NCBI GenBank assembly: GCA_014529385.2
Contig: CM043962.1
Coordinates: 42,159,598 to 42,223,597, forward strand
Length of the DNA: 64,000 bases
DNA from: Adiantum capillus-veneris
Taxonomy: Eukaryota > Streptophyta > Polypodiopsida > Polypodiales > Pteridaceae
Direction of reading: 5' to 3'
Shown: piece by piece, positions 26,921-37,640 of the stretch
How the letters are laid out: every line of letters begins with the position of its first letter
Position numbering within the stretch: position 1 is the stretch's first letter
The notes under the pieces: model-generated
Told to the model about the DNA's origin: nothing
Seen by the model: only the letters and a program-made list of their open reading frames with translations
Database searches by the model: none
Made by a program: the position numbers and the translations under genes

Positions 26921-27531
26921 CTTCTCTGTGACTGGATGGTTGGAATCCGCATCGTGGCTTGCACACTTGATGAACTCTCACGATCTTTAGGTGGTTCGGT
27001 CTTCGAGGCAAGTACCTGTCGAACCAACTCTTGAGTTCGTAGTTCTCTTTGAGCCTCTTGCTCGACCTCCAAGGCCGCGCTTCGTGCTGCCGCTTCCTCC
27101 TTTCTTAGTTCTTTTCTTTCTTTTCGTGCATTGCGTTCGCGTTCTAAAGCAAGGCGATTGTCTTCTTGTTGTGCGGCAAATCTTGCGTTTCTTCCGTCGC
27201 GCTCGCGGTCCTTAGTTGCTTGCTCACGGTCCTTAGCTGCTTGTTCTGCGGCAAGTCTTGCAATTCTTTCGTCGCGCTCACGGTCCTTAGCTTCTTGTTG
27301 TTCTGCTTTGCTTGCGAGTTGTGCCAACGCAACTCGATTCGTTTCTTGTTGTTGTGCCATCATGTCCAACATCGACTTGACCATCATCTCCATAGGAGTT
27401 AGTACAACTCGTGGCGTAGATGGTGAAGGGGGAGGGTCGAAAAAGTCTCCTGGTGGGGAAAAATCTTCGCCGCCTCTCTCATGCTCATCACCTATATGCG
27501 AAGTATCCATTCCGCTTCGGGTGACAACCAT
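26917..27531 (-). CDS. Host family-A element: gag N-terminus, coiled coil
   Basis: A 204-residue frame from Met 27531: MVVTRSGMDTSHIGDEHERG, then a Pro-rich stretch and a long charged region with heptad-like repeats (KDRERDERIARLAAEQAAKD, LALERERNARKERKELRKEE). A coiled coil is likely. It is homologous to 14053-14340 and 17404-17712. One leader hairpin copy lies upstream at about 27551-27575. Confidence 0.75.
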   Translation of the reverse strand: MVVTRSGMDTSHIGDEHERGGEDFSPPGDFFDPPPSPSTPRVVLTPMEMMVKSMLDMMAQQQETNRVALAQLASKAEQQEAKDRERDERIARLAAEQAAKDREQATKDRERDGRNARFAAQQEDNRLALERERNARKERKELRKEEAAARSAALEVEQEAQRELRTQELVRQVLASKTEPPKDRESSSSVQATMRIPTIQSQRS

Positions 27532-27691
27532 GCACTACGATCTTTGGTTCTTAAGTTCACGAGGAACTTGGGTTCATGAGGGTCTTGGATCTGCTAGCGC
27601 CCACCTTCGTGCTGGTCTTTGCCACCTCTCCCTGCACACACCCCGCACACTCTCGCGTGCTCTTTCACTTGCACACACCGCCGCGCGCTCA
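27532..27691 (-). other. Leader remnant and GC-rich segment
   Basis: The first 60 bp are family-A leader sequence with one copy of the hairpin motif. From about 27590 to 27690 there is a GC-rich stretch with CACACACCGCC-type repeats that matches nothing else in the window. The expected minus-oriented 5' LTR of the host is absent. Confidence 0.55.
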
Positions 27692-28728
27692 TCAAGCATG
27701 GTGATCAGTATTCCCTTCAGAATCCATCAGATTCAGTCAGGGGAATTTTCTAGTGTATTTAGCCTATTTTCCCTATTTTTGGTATTTTCACTTATTATTT
27801 TTAAGCGACTTTCCAACAAAAGTAGGTAGGGAAATTTTGCTAAGTTAATATATAAGCAAACCCAAGTTAGCACTTTCTGGCAGAAGAGGCAGCAGGAGCA
27901 TATGCTCAACAGGCACCTTCTTAGCAAGACCCAGCAAGAACCTTGGCGTTTTCCTTTGCTGTCACCACCAACACCCTCATGAACCTAGCGTTTTCTGTCT
28001 TGGCAGTTTCCGCATCGGCAGCAGTACCGAGATCCATGGCGTTTCCATCCTTTGCATGATCGCCATCACCCTCAGCATCCCAGCGTTTGCAGAAGATTCC
28101 CATGATCGCCATCAAATCCCAGTTTGGCTAGCGTTTTCCATTTCAGCCCATCAGCGTTTTTGGACTTCATCAAGCTAGCGTTTTTTCTAAGGACCTAAGT
28201 CAGCCAGCATTAGTGGTTTTCAGCCATTGCCGCGTCAGAGAGGCAGCGTTTTCAGCCCTATGGAACAACAGTAGAATCAGCCAAGTTGGTTGCAGAAGAA
28301 CCCCCATTTTCAGCCATAAAAACGCAGCCAAAACAGTCGTTTTCAGCCACCGAAACAGTCCCGAAATTCAGCAGATAGAAGACCACAAATTTCAGCCCTA
28401 AAGTCGTCATCGTCATCACCGTCGTCGTCATCGGCATAGTCCAAGTTGCATACCACTTTGTGCAATCAAAAGTAGACCACTCTCGCCGACGAGAGTGGGG
28501 CCTTCGGAGGAGGGTTTTACAACGTCTCTGGTGTCGTATCTCTCTTCTCTCCCTATCTCTCAGTCTCATACACTTGCACGCACAGTGTCCATTCACTTTG
28601 TTTGTGATCATAGCACTTTCCATTAAGAACGGAAGGCTCTCCCTTCCATAAGAACTAAAAGGAACCTTGAGCACAGTTCGGAGCACTCATCTTGAGCAAA
28701 GCGCAAACAATCATTCCATTGCACCTTA
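27692..28728 (+). repeat. 5'-truncated family-A LTR
   Basis: A plus-oriented LTR that lacks roughly the first 180 bp. It contains the TATATAAG box (near 27850), AGCGTTTT repeats and the usual end (CATTGCACCTTACA). It is more diverged than LTR1 to LTR3. It faces the host element's 5' end the wrong way, so it belongs to a separate event. Confidence 0.8.
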
Positions 28729-29265
28729 CACAGTGTTTCTTTGGCGGCGATGGTAGTCCCAAGATAGCAATCGTACTAGACCTCCAAGGTCATCTGATCG
28801 TGAAGAGACATCTATTGAGAGATGTGGAGAAATTTCAAGTTATAATCTGCTAGGGTTTCCATGGCAAGCATTTCAGGATACTCCACTTTGCCAGAAGTTG
28901 CACTCTGAAGGAAGATGTCAGAAACCATATAACTTCGGGCAAATTTTTTTCTTGAAAGCTTGCCAAGTACTTGGAGTATGCTGCTTGGTAGCTGTAGACA
29001 TCAACATCTGCATGGCACTGCTTCTGAGAAAAACAGTGACTTGAAACAAATCTGGATCCTTCTCTTGCAAGTGATCTTAATTGGCTTATGCCCTGTAAGA
29101 CATGAGCGGTGAAGACGGGAGCGCGCTCGATGCGCGATGAAGTAAGGGTGGGAATGGCTAATACGTCCGGGGTCACGGGCGCTGAAGATACCTCAAATAA
29201 AATTCCATTAGCTTTGTCTGCTCTTATGTAGGACCGGTATGCTTTCAGAAAAGCATACGCCTGAT
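28729..29265 (-). pseudogene. 5' internal region of a minus-strand LTR element, unknown coding
   Basis: It lies immediately downstream (on the minus strand) of a PBS and LTR. An open frame reading from the LTR to 28850 gives FLKAYRSYIRADKANGILFE and YSYQAAYSKYLASFQEKNLP, which I do not recognise; by position it could be gag. A 9-bp hairpin (GTATGCTTT/AAAGCATAC, 29237-29258) sits next to the PBS. The element is cut off at 28728. Confidence 0.45.
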
Positions 29266-29277
29266 GCTCTGATACCA
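29266..29277 (-). promoter_or_regulatory. Primer-binding site (minus strand)
   Basis: A perfect TGGTATCAGAGC on the minus strand, one base from the LTR boundary at 29279. Confidence 0.9.
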
Positions 29278-29278
29278 C

Positions 29279-29860
29279 TGTCACAAGGTGGGCACCATGT
29301 GCCAATAGAAAAGAACAGACTTTTAACACTTCAATAAGAACTGAACTGAAAGAGAGAGATGACACGCGACACGGAGTGGCGGAATTCCACCCCAGAGAGT
29401 ATTGGCCCCAAACCTTGGCGCCTCTTTCGGTATTTCTTTATATTGCATCAACACAATACAATCCGATACTCCAGACTCTGCACCTTCTCGAGGAAGCATG
29501 CCAGAAAATGAGCCCTAACCTCATATTTAAAGGCCCTTGGCTTGAAAAGCAGTTATAGTGAAAAGCCTTCAAAACTCAAAAGCTTCTGGTCCAAAAAGCA
29601 ATGCCAAAAGCTGCGAGCGTAATTTACGAAAATCCGTAGAGCTTGCCATGTCATCAGCCAACGCGAAACGTGGAAATCCGTATAGCCTGCCACGTCATCA
29701 TGCAAGCGCAATTTTTGGAAATCTGCCATGTCATCAGCAGCTATGCAATTTTCGGAAATTTGTTGTTGCTTCTTCTGTTGCTTCTGCTTCTTCTAGGGTT
29801 TAGGCCACTCAGCTGGTAGCTCCGTTCTTCAATAGGTCGATACGTGAGCAGTTTGTTACA
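29279..29860 (-). repeat. LTR of the element-1 superfamily
   Basis: Starts TGTCACAAGG next to the PBS. It shares the block TATTGGCCCCAAA...GGCGCC..CTTTCGGTATTTC with the 5' LTR of element 1, in the same minus orientation. It has three or four TGCCACGTCATCA-type motifs (29645-29740). The distal end is uncertain; about 29860 (GTTTGTTACA) is a guess. Confidence 0.65.
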
Positions 29861-30640
29861 GACTGTTCCGGCCCGCCCTCCTCTGCCCGGTGCTCGTCTC
29901 GGTCTGGACGCTCCCGTTCCCGTATCGGGTAACTATGATTAGAACATGCACGTGAACTGTTGCATACCGGATAAACAAGAGTCACCTGAAGCCGGAATTG
30001 GAACTTCCATCTTGAGATGGACAAGAGAAAATCAAGGAGCATCCTCTGCTTCAAGAAGGGAAGAGATCTTCTTTTGTCATCCTCAATCCACAATCTGGTA
30101 CGGAAGTGCAACCAAATCATCAACTTGCTACCCATCGGATAGGTAGCTTCGTCGACAACTCCAAGAAAGATGTGCATTTGCAAAAGTCAAAGCAAAGCTG
30201 CCAATCCATCTCCTCGAAGAAAAAACACAGCCATAGAAACCTCCTTGAGAAGTGAGGAAGAAGATCCTATTGCCGTCCAAAACAAGAAGCAGCTGGAAAT
30301 GAATAGATCCCCCTGTGGATCCAACAACCGCATGCTTGCTCCCTTTGCAAGAAGGCAATGTAACGTGACTCCATCTGGGAAAACCAAAGCAATCCAGCAC
30401 TGCTACACATCCTTTGATCTCCATCGGGTTCCCCTTGGTGAAGAGAGGTCGGGGTAATCAAGGGTAAAGATGTGGAAGTCGTAGACGGGATCCAAGGTCT
30501 CCACATACCCAAAAAGTTGCCCCAAACATGGAGAAGATCAGAAAAAAACAGCAACCTTCTTCTCTCTTGATCATGTCCAAAACCTCACCGGATCAGCATC
30601 CGAGCATCTATGTGGTCGTATCACCATAGGGCTCTGATAC
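29861..30640. other. Unassigned sequence with a PBS-like end
   Basis: No recognisable gene. Weak overlapping frames on both strands (for example 30128-30424 minus) have no domain. It ends GGCTCTGATAC (30630-30640), which resembles a minus-strand PBS and directly abuts the LTR start at 30641. It may be the internal remnant of another element. Confidence 0.4.
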
Positions 30641-31055
30641 TGTCACGAGACTGTGACAACCACTATATATATTTGCTGGTTTCTTTCCCTTGATTTTTAT
30701 TTAATTTCTGGGACCCTCTTGTTGAAATATAAATGCCCAGACATTGCATGGCCAGAGTGAAACGGCCGTTGGCCGACTGTTTCACCCGCAGGAGTCAAGG
30801 CAAGGTAGCCACGAGATGGTTGGGCCGATCGGCACTAGAATCCGACTAGTAAAGAAGTGGCTAGGCTCAGATAAAGTTATTTAGGCCCCTCGGTAGGACT
30901 TTATAAGTTGGTGGGTACTAGGAATTAGACCAAAAGGAGCAAACTGGACACATGGCAGTAGGAGAGCAACATGCAGGTCAACTCTCATTCTCGAGAAGCT
31001 CATCCCAAGAAGGGGTGCCCCAAAATTATTGATTTTTGAAAAGAAGGGAACACAG
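30641..31055 (+). repeat. Plus-oriented LTR fragment (inverted partner of 31056-31996)
   Basis: TGTCACGAGACTGTGACAAC and the next 250 bp match the reverse complement of 31780-31996 (TTTCTTTCCCTTGATTTTTA, CCACGAGATGG, TTAGGCCCCTCG). It is truncated at or before 31055. Its start also resembles the solo LTR at 11699. Confidence 0.75.
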
Positions 31056-31996
31056 TGTAACAAACTTGGACACCCAAGTCAAGATTCTACCGCGACACAA
31101 CAGCGATTCACTTTAAAACAGTTCACAAAAGGTGACACGGCCCGGCGTAGTTCCGTGCCCAGAGGTATTGGCCCCAAAGACTGGCGCCCCTTTCGGTCTT
31201 TTTATATTAATCTGTGTGCAAATTACAAGCGAGTCCTTGGGAACTCACACTCAGACTCTGCGTCCAGATGCTCTGAGTAATGAGGCCCAAAAGACCTATT
31301 TATTGTTACAAGGGTTGCCCCAAAAGCAAAGCCCCAAAATCTCAAACTCAAAAGCTTTGCTCAAAATCTACTAGCCAACGCAAATTATGGGCGTCCGTAC
31401 ACTGCCACGTCAGCATGTCAACGACATGCCAACGAAAATACGAGAACTGTACGGCCTGCCACGTTAGCCTTTCAGCGCGTTTTCCGGCCGCAAATCATGT
31501 CAACGAAAATAGCGGAGAATAGTACGGCCTGCCACGTCAGCCTTTCAGCAAGTTTTCCAGTGGGATTTGCGGCGCATTTTCAGGGCTGCTGCCACGTCAG
31601 CAGGGGCTGTGTGTGTGTATCCGGGGGCACTGCCACATCAGCAGTTCGAACACACACTGTAGTCTCACAATGAAGCAAATCAGCCCCTTCTCCGCCCCCT
31701 CTTCATGCAGACCTGGCAAGATCATCTGGAGCCGCCAAGTGTCCTTTATGCTTCTTTTGAGTTAATTTCCTACTACCTCGAGGGGCCTAAACGACTTTGA
31801 ATTGATCTTAGACACCTTGTTACTGCTCGGATTCCAGTGCTGACTGGCTCGACCATCTCGTGGCGACTTGTCCTTCCCGACTGCGTGTGAAACTCTTGGC
31901 CATTCGTGACTTAAAAAAGAGGGTCTTAAAAATTAAATAAAAATCAAGGGAAAGAAACCAACAACTAAGGTTAGCGATTGCCACAACCTCGTGACA
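31056..31996 (-). repeat. Minus-oriented LTR with repeated TGACGTGGCA motifs
   Basis: A 941-bp LTR, TGTAACAAAC to CCTCGTGACA on the plus strand, with the element-1 superfamily block (GCCCCAAAGACTGGCGCCCC near 31170). It holds five TGCCACGTCAGC-type motifs at about 31399-31640. Flanks are CACAG and CTTAG, so no clear TSD. No PBS or polypurine tract lies beside it. Confidence 0.8.
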
Positions 31997-32280
31997 CTTA
32001 GATCAAAATGCTATGTGTCAGATAACAAGGGCAAGTGGGAACAGTATCTACCCATGCTTGAGTATGCATACAACAATACAATGCATTTGTCAGCAGGCAA
32101 GACACCTTTTGAGATTGTTGATGGTGGCAAAAAGGTTCCTTCTTTTTTTCGCACAAAGGATAAATTTTTTGAGGCAGATCGATATGTAGAGAACATGGAT
32201 GAAATGTATAAGAAGATCAAGCTTGCCTTGGAGAAGACTCGGGCAAAGCAGAAAAGGGCTGCTCGACCCTATTTGATCCC
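31997..32280 (+). pseudogene. Displaced Ty3/gypsy integrase fragment
   Basis: The frame 31991-32329 encodes the end of an integrase core and start of the C-terminus: KGKWEQYLPMLEYAYNNTMH, LSAGKTPFEIVDGGKKVPSF and a Lys/Arg-rich helix (KLALEKTRAKQKRAARPY). The frame then runs into LTR sequence at about 32281. It is directly joined to an LTR end on the left, which is not a normal retroelement order. Confidence 0.8.
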
Positions 32281-32620
32281 TAATACCCCTAGGAGCTTCG
32301 GGGAAGCAAGGGGATCACTGTATAGGTGATCTGGTTCATTTTCGGGGCAGCAAACAGAGAATTTAGTGTGCTGCAGATTCTTGCCAGGTTTGGGAAAGTG
32401 CTTGCATGCGCCGGGAAAGTCACCTTTTGCGTGGGGATTTTATCTGTGAAGCCTCCTACTGCGGTTCTGCTACCGAAATCGGGCTAGAGTAGGCTGTGTT
32501 CAGCCCGATAAAGCGGGACAGCTCGTAGGAACTTGTAGGTTTTATCCAAGTTTTATAAGAATAAAGAAATACCGAAAACGGCGTTAGTCTTTGGGGCCTA
32601 CAGGGTGCCACTTTTTGTTT
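32281..32620 (+). repeat. LTR 3' fragment
   Basis: Matches 12680-13020 of the solo LTR (TACCCCTAGGAG, GGGGATCACTGTATAGGTGA, AATAAAGAAATACCGAAAAC). It is fused to integrase sequence on both sides. Confidence 0.75.
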
Positions 32621-32648
32621 AGTCTCCCGTCCTTGGGAAAGCATTGCC

Positions 32649-32800
32649 ATGGATTTTATTTTTTATCTTCCCAAGACTCAAAGTGGGAACGATGGCATTT
32701 GGACAGTCATTGACAGATTCAGCAAGCAGGCTCACTTCATTCCGATGAAGAAGACAGTTAAGCCCGATCATTTGCGAACTGTTTGTTTCACAGATTTTTC
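32649..32800 (+). pseudogene. Displaced gypsy integrase core fragment
   Basis: [20 protein letters not shown] and [20 protein letters not shown], the start of a Ty3/gypsy integrase core with the first catalytic Asp region. It lies downstream of the part that should follow it (31997-32280), so the order is scrambled. It ends in an unrelated frame by 32845. Confidence 0.8.
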
Positions 32801-32845
32801 GGTTACATGGCATGTGAAACCGGCCCGTAGGGCGGTAGACTTTAG

Positions 32846-33192
32846 CTAGAGTCGTGGTGGTGTTCGAGGCAAATTGAGCAATCATAGGAGAGAGCGATGG
32901 TGGGATTAGGTTGCTAGTCAACTAATTGATTAAAGTGGCATCCCTTTCCAGGCAACTAAACTGCACGACGTGGGAAACTGGCTAATGACTCCTATGTGCT
33001 ACAGATCTTTGAGGGCTTGTGTGAATGTGCGTGCATTCATTTCTAGTGTCAAAAAAATTGTACTTCTGTGCGGTTGTGAAAGGGGCATAAGTTCATCAGC
33101 CTGTTGTGCAACCCTCACAATCTATCATTACCAGTAGTAATGAGAAGCTATAAGCTGTACAGAATATCAGCTTACCCTATACTTCATTGCAG
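32846..33192. other. Unassigned sequence upstream of the mL46 exons
   Basis: No exon or transposon signature is recognised here. It ends with a good splice acceptor (ACTTCATTGCAG) for the first visible mL46 exon. If the gene is intact, its first exon lies beyond this stretch and the retroelement debris to the left. Confidence 0.5.
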
Positions 33193-34206
33193 GGCAGAAT
33201 GGAATGATCAGTATCGACGACACTATCCAGAGGTATTCATAGATGCCCTTAGCAGCAGTAATCAACGGTACTTCCTTGTAACTGATGTCAAATTTTTGAG
33301 AAGCTTACCATACGTAGGTTGTGGAATAGGCCCTTAATTCTGCTTATACTGACAGGGAGAAGGATGCTGCTGAACTCGTCTTTGAACCGGCTCCCAGGAT
33401 TACAGAAGCAGACAAAGTAAATGACAGAAAGTAAGAAATTTCAAGCAACTTAATAAGACTCTTGTTTCAACTGAAAGCAGAGGGTTTTGTGGATATCATG
33501 TCAAAAGGCTTTTTGTGCAGGTCATTGCAACGGGCATTGGATAGAAGGCTCTTTCTTATTGTACAGGGTTACCCTCTTGGGTATTCAAAAGAGAAACTGA
33601 TCTGGCATTTTCCTGAAAGGCTGTACAAGAATGAAGAAACATTGCGTTTGGTTTGTCTCCAACCCATGGGTTGATTTGTGATGTAAGTTTGGTATGTGGC
33701 TATTTGTTTTGATGAAATTATGTTTTGCAGTGTGCGGAGTCGGTACTTATTCCAACAGCAGCAAAGGAAGAAGATGTCTATTATGTTGGCAATGCGCCAT
33801 GTGGACATTTTATTGAAACTCTTTCCGATCTTAAAACCAAAACTCCGGTTACATATAAAGTAAGTCATTCTGGACCCAAAATCATTTTTGTAATAGATGA
33901 GACCGTATTTACCTTCGGTGTTTGCTATTCCTGCCATGCCGGAAAGTTTTTACCTGCCGTCCTACATTAGATTTTGTTCACTTTAGGTACAGCTTCTGTA
34001 TATTACTCTATTGTTGAAATAGTTTCCGTTTTGTGCATCAGAGGTTTTTCTTCAGATCTCAATTGCTAGGAAATGTAAGATACAAAGCTTGGAATTATAA
34101 GGACTATGCTTGGGTCACCAAAGAAGAGCTGCTAGAATATTTTGAGGTTGATCTATCAGCCTACATGAAGCAAATGCTCGTTGATGACTTGAGGTTTATA
34201 TATTGA
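33193..34206 (+). CDS. mL46: Mitochondrial large ribosomal subunit protein mL46, 5'-truncated, five exons
   Basis: Five exons join in one frame to a stop: 33193-33267, 33356-33430, 33521-33650, 33731-33859 and 34042-34206, all with GT-AG introns. Key segments are AEWNDQYRRHYPEVF, FEPAPRITEADKVNDRKS, LIWHFPERLY, YYVGNAPCGHF, YKRFFF and DYAWVTKEELLEYF. These are the order and wording of mL46, a Nudix-like protein of the mitochondrial 54S/39S subunit. The visible part is 191 codons. The transit peptide and N-terminal exon are missing, and gypsy fragments lie 400 bp upstream. No stop or frameshift is present, so either the first exon is beyond the insertions or the truncation is recent. I am sure of the family, unsure of function. 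Confidence 0.85.
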
Positions 34207-36529
34207 AGCTCTGGTGAAGGTCAGTCTGCATGCTTGCATGTGATGCAATCATGCAGTACAAGATTGAAGCTACAAAAGCAGCATTGAGGTAGTCTCAGAT
34301 TAGAGTGGTGGGCTGCACATTTTTTTTTTCTGTAGTGCCTAGGCACCTTCATGCTCTGCTTCTTCACCAAGGAGGAGGAGGGTTTAGTCTTTTACTGATA
34401 GATGAGATCACAAGCTTTGGGATACTGGTGAACACTGGTATTTTTGTCATTCTATTGAGGTCTAGTCAAATCTCTTCCCGGATGTTTCTGTTTTGCTTTG
34501 AGCCCCATGCTTGAAGGGGGACAATATTTTCCATGAACATACCTTTTGTTGACGTTCCAAAATATAATGCATATACATGCTTTCGTGATGGGAACATGGG
34601 TGTTGGTAAGTGTGTTTAGTGGACATCGGTGTTAGGTAAAATTTATGCGTGCCAATATTTCTGGAGATTGCAAGCAATTAAATTCCTGATCTATGAGAAA
34701 CACGTAGTTGGCTTGGAGTTAGAGCAGGCTTTAGGTGATCTTTGTTTGCTTCACGGAAGATTCTTAAAGGTTATTGGACATCATCGGGGCATGGTCGAGA
34801 TGCCAACTCCAAGTGAAGGACTTATCTTGGTGTTTGTGTCTTACTCAAACTCAAGGCTCATGCTGAAGTGTATCTCCCATTTGTTCATCCTCTGTTTTCT
34901 TTGTTGGACTTGGTTTCTGCTAATTCAATGTGGAAAGGTCCAATTTGACCAGCTTCCAGGTTTATGAGTCTTACGGTGACTCTTATAGGCTGAAATGTAC
35001 TTGGTCGAGGATTGCTGTGGCTCAACGCCATTTTATGCTATGAAAGTTGTTGAGGGGTACTCCAGAGGGAACTTGGAGTAAGCTGCAAAGTCTGGCTACT
35101 AAGAAGAGTTACATAAATACCACAATCAATTAACTAGTTCATCCTTAAGGAGGCCATAACCAATTAAATGTCAAAATGAGTGGAGCACCATAGGTAAATA
35201 AGAGACTCAAGAGGCCATCCCCATGATTAGAAAACAATTAGCAATGAGCCAGCCACATAATCATTGACTAAGTCACTACCGTTGTGTGTTTTTCGAAGTA
35301 GACATACCATACACTATTCTTTTCGTTTACGCCTCATAGCGTGTTAAACAAAGAGACGTTGTCTTTGAAGAAGTATAGTGTACTTTCCTTCTTGTAGATA
35401 CTAAGTGCAACACAAATAAGAGGATAAAGGATGAGCGGCATGCTTAATTAAGAAAAAATGTAGAGAGTTTTTTTTATTAATCAAAGCTAACCACAACAAC
35501 ACATATGGTTGGGCTCCAAATGGTATCCTTACTTTTACACCAGGTTGCTATGTCTCAATCGTCATTATTTTAACTTTTATGCTTGCCTAGATTGAGAATA
35601 ACCTTCACTAGATTTAAAGCAACATGATAACTTTACCTATAGGAGGCATGGGGAATATTGTACTTGTGATATGACATTTTCAAAAAGCAATGTTATATTT
35701 TACGATTGGAAACATGATTTGGGCGGGGGAGAGAGCTAAACCTGTAGGGTACGATCATAATGTGAGAAAATCATCCTTTTTCATCAATTTTAAGGAGCAC
35801 CTATGTATGCTTCTTTGGATGCACAAATGTTTCAAAAACAGCCTTTCATCATGATGCTTGAGTGCAAGTACAATGGACAGCTTTCAAGAATGTTGTTTTA
35901 TGTTATGTCAAAGAATGCTTTGTCATAAAATACATATCATAAAGGAATTAATAAAAATTGTCAAGGGAAAACCGATTCAAAAAGTAATTTTAAGACACCA
36001 ATTTTTTTAAAAGGAGTTTGGATGCAAAAATGATGCAGAGGCTTACCAAAATCGTGTAAATTCGTACGCTATGCTTCTTTGAGAAAAAAGGAGGTGAGAA
36101 ATAAATTTATAATTTTGTTAAGCTCAAGAGAACGTGAACGCATGTTGTAAAATTTGGAGAAACTTGAAGGGAAAATGGGAAGATAAGTTTGGAGAATCGA
36201 CTCTCACAAATTTGTATATGCATTGTTAAAAGCGTGATGCTCAACCAAATATAAGCAAAATGTAGCAATATAGTTATGTCCATGTAAACTTTCTCTCTTT
36301 ACAGTCAAGGATAGATATAAAGGAGTAAAAAAATGGCGATCCATAGGGCAGGGGTTCTTCATGGTGAAACATTCTCAATTGGAATTGGCCAAGAAAGAAA
36401 ATATTGGATTAGATTGAGGTATGCTTAATCTTGCACTTCAAATGGCATGCCTCATGATTGAAGCACTAATTGGACAAGCCTAAAGGAGGAAATGTAAACA
36501 TGCAAACAATGACAAGATGTAATGTTTGA
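34207..36529. other. AT-rich intergenic DNA
   Basis: The first few hundred bases may be the mL46 3' untranslated region. A 112-residue frame at 34629-34967 has no recognisable domain. From 35000 on the sequence is AT-rich without open frames or clear repeats. Confidence 0.5.
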
Positions 36530-37046
36530 ATCTCTTATAATAAAAATATTTGGAAGTGTAGGAAATTAAGTGCATGAAATAAATGGAAAATGTGCTTCTT
36601 GCAAAGCCAACTTCTATCATGTGATAGCACCATTGATAATTTTGTTGAGTTCTCATGGAGGAAAGTCAATTTAAAGGCAAAGGCTTGTATTTTCAAGCAA
36701 GCTTTTGATATATATTTTGAGCATCTTGCACACACATGGAAGAACTCCAGGTACATTGTAAGTACATGCATTGTTATTACCTATAAAAGAGAGAGTGATA
36801 CGTTGTGTGTGTGCAATGTTTCCATCTCTTATAATAAAACTATCTGAAAGCGTAGGAAATTAAGTGCATGGGCTCAAGTAAATCACGAACGTGCTTCTCA
36901 CAAAGCCAACTTGGATTGTTGCTTTGTGGAATTCATGAAAGCTTTTGACATAGTTTCTTTTGAGCATCTTTGCATGCAAATGAAATAACTCCTAGTACAC
37001 AGTAAGTACCTGCATCATTATCACCTATAAAAGAGAAAGTGATATG

Positions 37047-37079
<33 letters not shown>

Positions 37080-37640
37080 TGATATTTGAATTCTTTATGA
37101 TAAAAATATTTGAAAGTGTAGGAAATTAAGTGCGTGGGCTGAAATAAATGGAAAATACACTTCTCGCAAAGCCAACTTCTGGGATGTTATAGTGCATTGA
37201 TCATTTTATTGCGTTCTCACAAAGGAAATTCAATTTAAAGGCAAAGTCTTGGAATGTTTCTTTGTGGACTTCAAGAAAGCTTTTGATATAGTTTCTCCTG
37301 AGCATCTTTGCATATACATGGAAGAGCAAGTACACAATAAGTACATGGATAGAGAAAGCACTATGTTGAGTGTGTTGAGCGAAGGACTTTCAAAAATTTT
37401 CTCTAACAACATTTGGGATAAGCAAGGGTGGCCTCTTTCACAAACTCTTCTCAAATTATCCATTGCTGAATTAGAGGATGTGGTTGCTCAATATATGCAC
37501 CAAGAAGGCATTGAAGAGGTTCTTATGAGTAATATTGTGATTATCCTTTTGCTAAATGTGGATGATGAAGTGCTCTTGGTTCATACTCTAGAAATGCGCC
37601 AAAACCTAAGATTGTCCTTGAAATCTTTTCTTGCATAGAG
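36530..37640 (+). pseudogene. Tandemly triplicated LINE reverse transcriptase fragment
   Basis: Three partial copies of a 270-290 bp unit; the shared TAGGAAATTAAGTGC falls at about 36559, 36853 and 37119. Each unit includes a piece of RT motif 3; the best is FFVDFKKAFDIVSPEHLCIY at 37254. Only the last copy continues (frame 37249-37638) with QGWPLSQTLLKLSIAELEDV and NVDDEVLLVHTLEMRQ, decayed versions of the QGxPLSPxLF and YADD blocks. The catalytic Ala is replaced and the frame is short. It comes from a different, older LINE than the one at 7388. A (TG)n run at 37048-37078 sits between copies two and three. Confidence 0.75.

Noticed and set aside
29266-30640. A complete element between the two minus-strand PBS sites
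   Set aside because: The LTR following 30641 is plus oriented, so its apparent PBS does not pair with it in a normal element. No matching second LTR or coding domain was found.
31051-32001. Solo-LTR insertion with TSD at 31056-31996
   Set aside because: Flanks CACAG and CTTAG agree at only three of five bases, and the right flank is integrase sequence.
34629-34967. 112-residue frame downstream of mL46 as a gene
   Set aside because: No domain, no splice or codon signal, and Leu/Cys-rich content typical of chance translation.
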